This document shows positions 58,964 through 64,000 of a DNA stretch of 64,000 nucleotides, one piece after another; position 1 is the first letter of the stretch; each line of letters opens with the position of its first letter. Made by a program: the position numbers and the translations under genes. The stretch is from Pseudomonas sp. GD03944 (lineage in GTDB: Bacteria; Pseudomonadota; Gammaproteobacteria; Pseudomonadales; Pseudomonadaceae). The DNA lies in NCBI RefSeq assembly GCF_029839275.1, contig NZ_JAOCAH010000014.1, positions 1-64,000 of the forward strand. Reading direction: 5' to 3'. The notes under the pieces were generated by a model. It did no database searches and had not been told where the DNA came from. It saw only the letters and a list, made by a program, of their open reading frames with translations.

Positions 58964-59431
58964 TTACGCCGCGCGAAAGAAACGACGTCGGGCGCGGCTC
59001 AGCCAGCCTTCGTCGGAATGGTCGGCGGACAGCTGGCGCAGGTTCTCGGTCACTGCGGCCACGTAGTTCTGGTCGTCGTTGCGGATATGGCCGAACAGCC
59101 AGCGCCCCAGCAGGCTCTTGAGTTCCTCGGTGATGTCCTCGCCCTGGAGGAAACGCGCGCGGTAACCCGCCACCCGCTTGATGAACACCTCGTGCACCCG
59201 CTTGTGCGCCTTGGTGAAGATATAACCCGCCTCTTCGAGCATCGCCTCTTCGAAGGCGAAGTGCGAGATGGTGTAGTCGACCAGCTCCTCGATCACCTGG
59301 GCCACGCCTTCGGACCGGCCGCTCTGCTGCGCCACGTGCAACTGGTTGATCATGTCCACGATGCGCCTGTGCTGCCCGTCGATCACGGCAATGCCGGTGT
59401 CCAGGTCATCGGTCCACTCGAGGTACGCCAT
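58964..59431 (-). CDS. Bacteriohemerythrin
   Basis: 155 residues of single-domain hemerythrin. All di-iron ligands of the family are in place: His21, His57, Glu61, His76, His80, His115 and Asp120. Binds oxygen and may deliver or store it, or sense it. A C-terminal basic tail (RARRRFFRAA) is unusual but short. Monocistronic; the repeat cluster lies at its 3' end. Confidence 0.95.
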   Translation of the reverse strand: MAYLEWTDDLDTGIAVIDGQHRRIVDMINQLHVAQQSGRSEGVAQVIEELVDYTISHFAFEEAMLEEAGYIFTKAHKRVHEVFIKRVAGYRARFLQGEDITEELKSLLGRWLFGHIRNDDQNYVAAVTENLRQLSADHSDEGWLSRARRRFFRAA

Positions 59432-59612
59432 CGCTGTCTCCCTGCAAGAACGAGTAGCCGCAGTCTAGGAGCCTGCCCCCACGCAACCATTGACCTGGAT
59501 CAATGGCCGACCGGTCGGTTGCCGTACGGCGTCATCAAACGGTCATCGTTTTCCCTGCACGAAGCTGAAAGCCTGTGGGAAAATGCGCGCCCTTCCACCT
59601 TGACCCGCCAGC

Positions 59613-60617
59613 ATGTCCACCTCCAGCAAACGCCCGCCGAAAAAGACCACCACGCCCGCGCCCAAGACCGTCGAGAAGGGCCAGTTGCACCCGCGCAACC
59701 GCCACCAGGGGCGCTACGACTTTCCCGCGCTGATCAAGGCCAGCCCGGAGCTGGCGGCGTTCGTGATTCTCAACCCCTACGGCAAGGAAAGCATCGACTT
59801 CGCCAACCCGGCAGCGGTAAAGGTGTTCAACCGGGCGCTGCTCAAGCAGCACTACGGCATCGCTCATTGGGACATTCCGGCCGATTACCTGTGCCCGCCG
59901 ATCCCGGGCCGGGCCGATTACCTGCACTACCTCGCCGACCTGCTGGCAACCGACAACGGCGGCAGCATGCCACGGGGCGCCCAGGTCAGGGCCCTGGACA
60001 TCGGCGTCGGCGCCAACTGCATCTACCCGTTGCTGGGCCATCGCGAATACGGCTGGCAGTTCCTCGGGTCGGACATCGCCACCAGCGCCCTGGCCTCGGC
60101 ACGGGCCATCGTGCAGTCCAACCCGGGCCTGGGCGAGGCCATCGAACTGCGCCAGCAGACCGACAGCGCCCACATCCTGAAGGACCTGCTGGGCGCCGAT
60201 GAACGCTTCGAGGTGACCCTGTGCAACCCGCCGTTCCACGCCTCCGCCGACGAAGCCGCCAGCGGCAGCAAGCGCAAATGGCGCAACCTGGGCAAGCAGG
60301 ACCCCAAGCGCAAGTTGCCGGTGCTGAACTTCGGCGGTCAGGCGGCGGAGCTGTGGTGCAAAGGCGGCGAAGCGGCCTTCGTCGGCCGTCTGGTCAAGGA
60401 GAGCGCCGATCATGCCCAACAGGTGCTGTGGTTCAGCACCCTGGTGTCCAAGGCCGGCAACCTGCCGGGCATCTATGCCGCGCTGAAACAGGTCAACGCC
60501 AGGGACGTACGCACCGTCGACATGGCCCAAGGGCAGAAACAGAGCCGCTTCGTCGCCTGGACCTTCCTCGACCCCGAGGCCCGGGCCCAGTGGTGGACGG
60601 CCCGCACGCCACGCTGA
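59613..60617 (+). CDS. rlmF: 23S rRNA (adenine-1618-N6)-methyltransferase RlmF
   Basis: 334 residues. A basic N-terminus (KRPPKKTTTPAPK) is followed by LHPRNRHQGRYDFPAL, the SAM-binding ALDIGVGANCIYPLLG, and the catalytic NPPFH (N6-adenine MTase motif) near residue 207. Family length ~310-340. Stands alone, convergent with the permease at 60636 with 18 bases between stops. Confidence 0.96.
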   Translation: MSTSSKRPPKKTTTPAPKTVEKGQLHPRNRHQGRYDFPALIKASPELAAFVILNPYGKESIDFANPAAVKVFNRALLKQHYGIAHWDIPADYLCPPIPGRADYLHYLADLLATDNGGSMPRGAQVRALDIGVGANCIYPLLGHREYGWQFLGSDIATSALASARAIVQSNPGLGEAIELRQQTDSAHILKDLLGADERFEVTLCNPPFHASADEAASGSKRKWRNLGKQDPKRKLPVLNFGGQAAELWCKGGEAAFVGRLVKESADHAQQVLWFSTLVSKAGNLPGIYAALKQVNARDVRTVDMAQGQKQSRFVAWTFLDPEARAQWWTARTPR

Positions 60618-60635
60618 TGCACCAGCCGCTGGCAG

Positions 60636-61880
60636 CTACCAGGGCAGCCAGCCGCCCAGCCCCAGCCACAGGCCGGCGACGGTCATGCTCAGCAGCGTCA
60701 CCGGAAAGCCGCTGCGGGCGAAATCCACGAACCCCAGCGGCACACCCTGGCGCCGTGCGCTTTCCGCGACGATCAGGTTGACCACGCTGCCGATCAGCAG
60801 CAGGTTGCCGGCCAGGGTCGACATCACCGCCAGCCCGACCAGCACCGGCTCCGATAGCGCAGGCATCACCCCCAGCAGCAGGACCACGAACGGCACGTTG
60901 CCGATCAGGTTGCTCGCCAGCAACGAGGCGGTGGCCAGCGACAACACGCCCTGGGGCAGCAGCCCGTGCTCGGCCATCCGCGCCGCCAGCGCCGACACTT
61001 CGGGCAACACCAGGGCCGCCCCGGTGACCACGAACAACCCGGCGAACAGCAACAGCAGGTTCCAGTCGACCTTGTTCACGTAGTCCCGGCTGTCGACCCG
61101 GCGCGAAATCATCACCAGGGCTGCTACCAGCAACGCCGACCACTCCCGGGGCAGGCTGGTGGAAAACAACCCGAGCAGCACCAGGGTCGCCAGCAACGGC
61201 TTGAGGTAGCTGCGCGCACCGTAGATCCGCTCCACGGGCGGCTCTTCCGGCGCGACCGCCTTCGGCTCGCCCCAACGCGCGTGCCACTGCCACCAGATGC
61301 AGGCGTAGGTGATCGCCAGGGCCGCCAGGGCGGGGGGGCCGGCAATGAAGGTGAACGACCAGAAATCCAGGCCGCCGGCCTGGCCGATCAGGATGTTCTG
61401 CGGGTTGCCGATCAGGCTGGCGGACGACCCCGCGTTGCACGACAGCGCCAGCGCCAGCAGGAACGGCCGCGGGTCCAGGCCCCTGGCCAACAGGCTGTGG
61501 CAAAGCAGCGGGGTCAGGGCGAAGGCGACGATGTCATTGACCAGCACCGCCGACAGCACGCCGCCCAGCAGCACCACGCCGACCAGCAACAGCGCCGGAC
61601 GCTGGGCGTAATGGCTGAGCTGGGCGTTGAGCCAGGCGTACACGCCGGAAAAATCGAACTGGGCAGAGATCAGCATCAGCGCCAGCAACAGCAGCAGCGC
61701 CCCCGCGTCCAGGTGATGCGCCGCTTCGGCGGGGCTCACCGCACCGAACACCAGCAACAGCACGGCCGCCGTGGCAGCGATCCAGCTGCGGTCGATGCGC
61801 AGGCCGCGCACGCCACCCGCGGCCATGCCCAGGTAGGTCACCACGAACAACCCCAGCACCAGCCAAGCACTCATGGCCAT
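60636..61880 (-). CDS. SLC13/ArsB-like anion permease
   Basis: 414 residues, about eleven transmembrane helices. The IDRSWIAATAAVLLLVFGAVS start, NDIVAFALTPLLCHSL and SCNAGSSASLIGNPQNILIG stretches place it in the ArsB/NhaD/CitM (ion transporter) superfamily; the GNPQN loop is typical. Unlike the SLC13 gene at 57025 it lacks RCK domains. The ATG at 61880 follows GAGGGTGAA; the longer frame to 61949 has no site. Substrate unknown; arsenite is possible but no ars genes are near. Confidence 0.85.
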   Translation of the reverse strand: MAMSAWLVLGLFVVTYLGMAAGGVRGLRIDRSWIAATAAVLLLVFGAVSPAEAAHHLDAGALLLLLALMLISAQFDFSGVYAWLNAQLSHYAQRPALLLVGVVLLGGVLSAVLVNDIVAFALTPLLCHSLLARGLDPRPFLLALALSCNAGSSASLIGNPQNILIGQAGGLDFWSFTFIAGPPALAALAITYACIWWQWHARWGEPKAVAPEEPPVERIYGARSYLKPLLATLVLLGLFSTSLPREWSALLVAALVMISRRVDSRDYVNKVDWNLLLLFAGLFVVTGAALVLPEVSALAARMAEHGLLPQGVLSLATASLLASNLIGNVPFVVLLLGVMPALSEPVLVGLAVMSTLAGNLLLIGSVVNLIVAESARRQGVPLGFVDFARSGFPVTLLSMTVAGLWLGLGGWLPW

Positions 61881-62000
61881 TTCACCCTCGATGATTGCAA
61901 CCCAGAGGCGCGCTCGGTAGCGGCGCTGCTGCACTCTAGCGACGTCCACGGGCGGCGAACAGACGGCCAGGGCCCCGTGCCGGAAATTTTTCTGCGTCGC

Positions 62001-62741
62001 TCAGTGGGCGGCGTTGATGCCGGGCCGACTGCCCTGGAGCGCGGCAAACAGGCTGTCCACGGTCAGGGCCAGCAGGCCGATCAGCAGCGCGCCCTGCAGC
62101 ACGTAGGCGGTGTTGCCGTTGATCAGCCCGGAGATGATCGGGTCGCCCAGGGTGCTGGCGCCGATGGTCGAGCCGATGGCCGCGGTGGCGATGTTGATGG
62201 TCACCGAGGTGCGAATGCCCGCAAGGATCACCGGCAGCGCCAGGGGCAGCTCGATCTGCCGCAGCACCTGGCCCGGCGACAGGCCCATGCCGCGGGCCGC
62301 CTCCAGCACCACCGGGCTCACGCTCTGCAACCCGCTGAGGCTGTTGCGCAGGATCGGCAACACGCCGTACAGGCTCAGGGCGAACAGGGTCGGCAAGGCG
62401 CCGAACCCGAGGGCCGGCACCGCCAGCGCCAGCACCGCCACCGGCGGAAAGGTCTGGCCGATCGACGCCGCCTGCCCGGCCAGCGGCTGGAAATCCGCCC
62501 CCCAGGGCCGCGACACCGCGATCGCTGCCCCCACGCCCACCGCGATGGACACGCAGGCGGCCACCGCCACCAGCAGCAGGTGACTGAGCAGCAGGTCATC
62601 GAAGGCTGCCTGGCGGTAGAGCACCGAGCGGGCATCCGGCGCCAGCGGCTGCAGCAGCCACTCGGCATGAGGCAAGCCCCAGGTGGCGATCAGCAGCAGG
62701 AACAGCCAGCACAGCGGCCAGCGCAGACGCCGCAGTTCCAT
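62001..62741 (-). CDS. ABC transporter permease, osmoprotectant (OpuB/OpuC) type
   Basis: 246 residues with about five transmembrane helices. The EAA loop that contacts the ATPase is EAARGMGLSPGQVLRQIELPLALPVILAG; the surrounding 'IGQTFPPVAVLALAVPALGFGALP' and 'TAAIGSTIGASTLGDPIISGL' stretches are typical of glycine betaine/carnitine/choline permeases. Its start codon shares one base with the stop of the ATPase gene (TGATG), so translation is coupled. Last gene of the operon in this window. Confidence 0.92.
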   Translation of the reverse strand: MELRRLRWPLCWLFLLLIATWGLPHAEWLLQPLAPDARSVLYRQAAFDDLLLSHLLLVAVAACVSIAVGVGAAIAVSRPWGADFQPLAGQAASIGQTFPPVAVLALAVPALGFGALPTLFALSLYGVLPILRNSLSGLQSVSPVVLEAARGMGLSPGQVLRQIELPLALPVILAGIRTSVTINIATAAIGSTIGASTLGDPIISGLINGNTAYVLQGALLIGLLALTVDSLFAALQGSRPGINAAH

Positions 62742-63688
62742 CAGGACGGCGCCCCGTTCAGCAGGTGGCCGAGGTGCAACACACCCACCTGCACGCCCTG
62801 TTCATTCACCACTGGCAGGCTGTCGCAGCGCTGCCAGAGCATCAGCGAAATCGCCTGGCGCACGCTGTCGTTCGCCCTGATCACCCCCCCTTCGATGACC
62901 GCGCCCGGGCTGGCCAGCGGCTGCATCACGCTGGCCACCGGCACCAGCCCCGCCCGTTTCAGACCCCGTTCCTGGCCTCCGACCAGGTGCTCCACAAAGG
63001 CGTTGCAGGGGTTGGCCAGCAGCGCCGCCGGCGTGTCCTGCTGGACGATGCGCCCCTTGTCCATGACCACGATACGATCCGCCAGCTTCAGCGCTTCATC
63101 CATGTCGTGGGTGACGAAGAGGATGGTCTTGCGCACCTGCGCCTGAATCCGCAGCAGCTCGTTCTGCAGGCTGTCGCGGGTGATCGGGTCCAGAGCGCCG
63201 AACGGCTCGTCCATCAGCAGGATGTCCGGGTCGCCGGCCAGGGCCCGGGCGACGCCCACCCGCTGCGCCTGCCCACCGGACAGCTGGCTGGGGTACTTGT
63301 CGGCGAATTCGGCAACCGGCAGCTCCAGCAGCGTCAGCAACGCCTCCACCCGCTCGCGAATCCGCGCCGCCGGCCAGCCGAGCAGGCGCGGCACCACGCC
63401 GATGTTGCGCGCCACGGTCCAGTGCGGGAACAGCCCGGTGTTCTGGATCGCGTAGCCGATACGCCGCCGCAGCGCCTGGGGGTCGAGACGGTCGATCGGC
63501 TGGCCGTCGATGCGAATCTCGCCAGCGCTGTGTTCGCACAGGCGGTTGACCATGCGCAGGGTGGTCGACTTGCCACAGCCGGAGGTGCCCACCAGCACGC
63601 ACAGCTCTCCCGCCGCCACCGTGAGGGAAATCCCGTCCACCGCCAGGGTCTGGCCGAACGCCTTGCTGACAGCCTGTAATTCGATCAT
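62741..63688 (-). CDS. ABC transporter ATP-binding protein, osmoprotectant (OpuBA/OpuCA) type
   Basis: 315 residues. Walker A GTSGCGKST (34-42), signature LSGGQ (136-140), Walker B ILLMDEP (156-162), D-loop ALDP, H-loop FVTHDMDEAL. After residue ~250 one or two CBS-like segments (VASVMQPLASPGAVIEGG, 'DSVRQAISLMLWQRCDSLPVVNEQGVQVGVL') form the ionic-strength sensor found in OpuA/OpuC ATPases. ATGA overlap of four bases with the upstream permease and one-base overlap with the downstream permease. Confidence 0.94.
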   Translation of the reverse strand: MIELQAVSKAFGQTLAVDGISLTVAAGELCVLVGTSGCGKSTTLRMVNRLCEHSAGEIRIDGQPIDRLDPQALRRRIGYAIQNTGLFPHWTVARNIGVVPRLLGWPAARIRERVEALLTLLELPVAEFADKYPSQLSGGQAQRVGVARALAGDPDILLMDEPFGALDPITRDSLQNELLRIQAQVRKTILFVTHDMDEALKLADRIVVMDKGRIVQQDTPAALLANPCNAFVEHLVGGQERGLKRAGLVPVASVMQPLASPGAVIEGGVIRANDSVRQAISLMLWQRCDSLPVVNEQGVQVGVLHLGHLLNGAPS

Positions 63689-64000
63689 CGCTCGGCACCC
63701 CCGCGCCAACCGTCGGCCAGCAGGCTGAACAGGCCGTCCGCCAGCAGGGCCATGAGCAGAATCGGCAGGGCACCGAGTACGATCAGGTCCATCGCCGACT
63801 GCCCCAGCCCCTGGAAAATGAAGGTACCGAACCCGCCGGCACCGATCAGCGCGGCCACTGCGGTCAGGCCGATGGCCTGCAGGGTGGTGACCCGCAGCCC
63901 TTCGATGATCACCGGCATCGCCAGCGGCAGGCGCGCCTGGAAAAACACTTGCAACGGTCCCATGCCCATTCCTCGCGCCGCCTCGATCACGCTGGCCTCC
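63685..64000 (-). CDS. ABC transporter permease, osmoprotectant type (5' end outside window)
   Basis: The C-terminal ~105 residues are present. The EAA motif IEAARGMGMGPLQVFFQARLP is followed by 'LQAIGLTAVAALIGAGGFGTFIFQGLG' and a final helix. Homologous to the permease at 62001, giving the usual two-permease arrangement with the ATPase between. Its stop overlaps the ATPase start by four bases. The start and any substrate-binding protein gene lie beyond the right edge. Confidence 0.9.
   Translation of the reverse strand, partial: EASVIEAARGMGMGPLQVFFQARLPLAMPVIIEGLRVTTLQAIGLTAVAALIGAGGFGTFIFQGLGQSAMDLIVLGALPILLMALLADGLFSLLADGWRGGAER

Noticed and set aside
1..64000. CRISPR array, rRNA, insertion sequence, prophage or toxin-antitoxin genes
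   Set aside because: No regularly spaced repeats, transposase, phage or toxin-antitoxin signatures were seen; the repeats present are short REP-type palindromes.

Overview
The window is a GC-rich stretch of a gamma-proteobacterial chromosome that I read as Pseudomonas in the broad sense. The reasons are gene order (guaB-guaA; der-bamB-yfgM-hisS-ispG-rodZ-pilW-rlmN-ndk-isc-cysE-trmJ facing suhB; yajC-secD-secF downstream of queA-tgt; lptF-lptG facing pepA-holC-valS), Pseudomonas-type Fur boxes and REP-like intergenic repeats. Nearly all of it is core chromosome. I see no prophage, insertion sequence, CRISPR array, rRNA operon or toxin-antitoxin module.

Layout. 1-2.9 kb: the end of an SDR oxidoreductase gene divergent from an AraC-type regulator, then two tandem membrane proteins of unknown function. 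2.9-6.1 kb: guaB-guaA (GMP synthesis). 6.2-8.4 kb: a Fur-box-preceded TonB-dependent receptor. 8.5-12.9 kb: a zinc-knuckle protein, a PACE efflux pump divergent from a LysR regulator, xseA and a secreted M23 peptidase. 13-17.1 kb: a complete cell-surface signalling iron-uptake module (ECF sigma factor, FecR-type anti-sigma factor, STN-domain TonB receptor) with a Fur box over the sigma-gene promoter. 17.2-21.4 kb: a small lipoprotein, a YbdG-type mechanosensitive channel, leuA with a leucine-rich leader ORF, and an HxlR regulator.

21.5-40.1 kb is a long minus-strand block: omega-amidase and transaminase, der, bamB, yfgM, hisS, ispG, rodZ, pilW, rlmN, ndk, the full iscRSUA-hscBA-fdx-iscX operon, cysE and trmJ. 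It links Fe-S cluster biogenesis (with the cysteine supply from cysE feeding IscS), Fe-S enzymes that need it (ispG, rlmN), outer-membrane assembly and translation. 40.2-51 kb: suhB, a glycine-zipper protein, secF/secD/yajC, tgt/queA (queuosine), tRNA-Leu(CAA), a cold-shock gene, an RDD protein and lptG/lptF. 51-57 kb: pepA, holC, a conserved small unknown, valS. 57-64 kb: a small winged-helix protein, two different SLC13/ArsB-like permeases, bacteriohemerythrin, rlmF and an osmoprotectant-type ABC transporter cut by the right edge.

The most interesting loose ends are the leuA leader ORF, the mosaic base composition of the FecA-like receptor, the tandem unknown membrane pair, the lower-GC stretch behind tRNA-Leu, the unknown between holC and valS, and several REP-type repeats. 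I found no clearly unprecedented multi-gene system.
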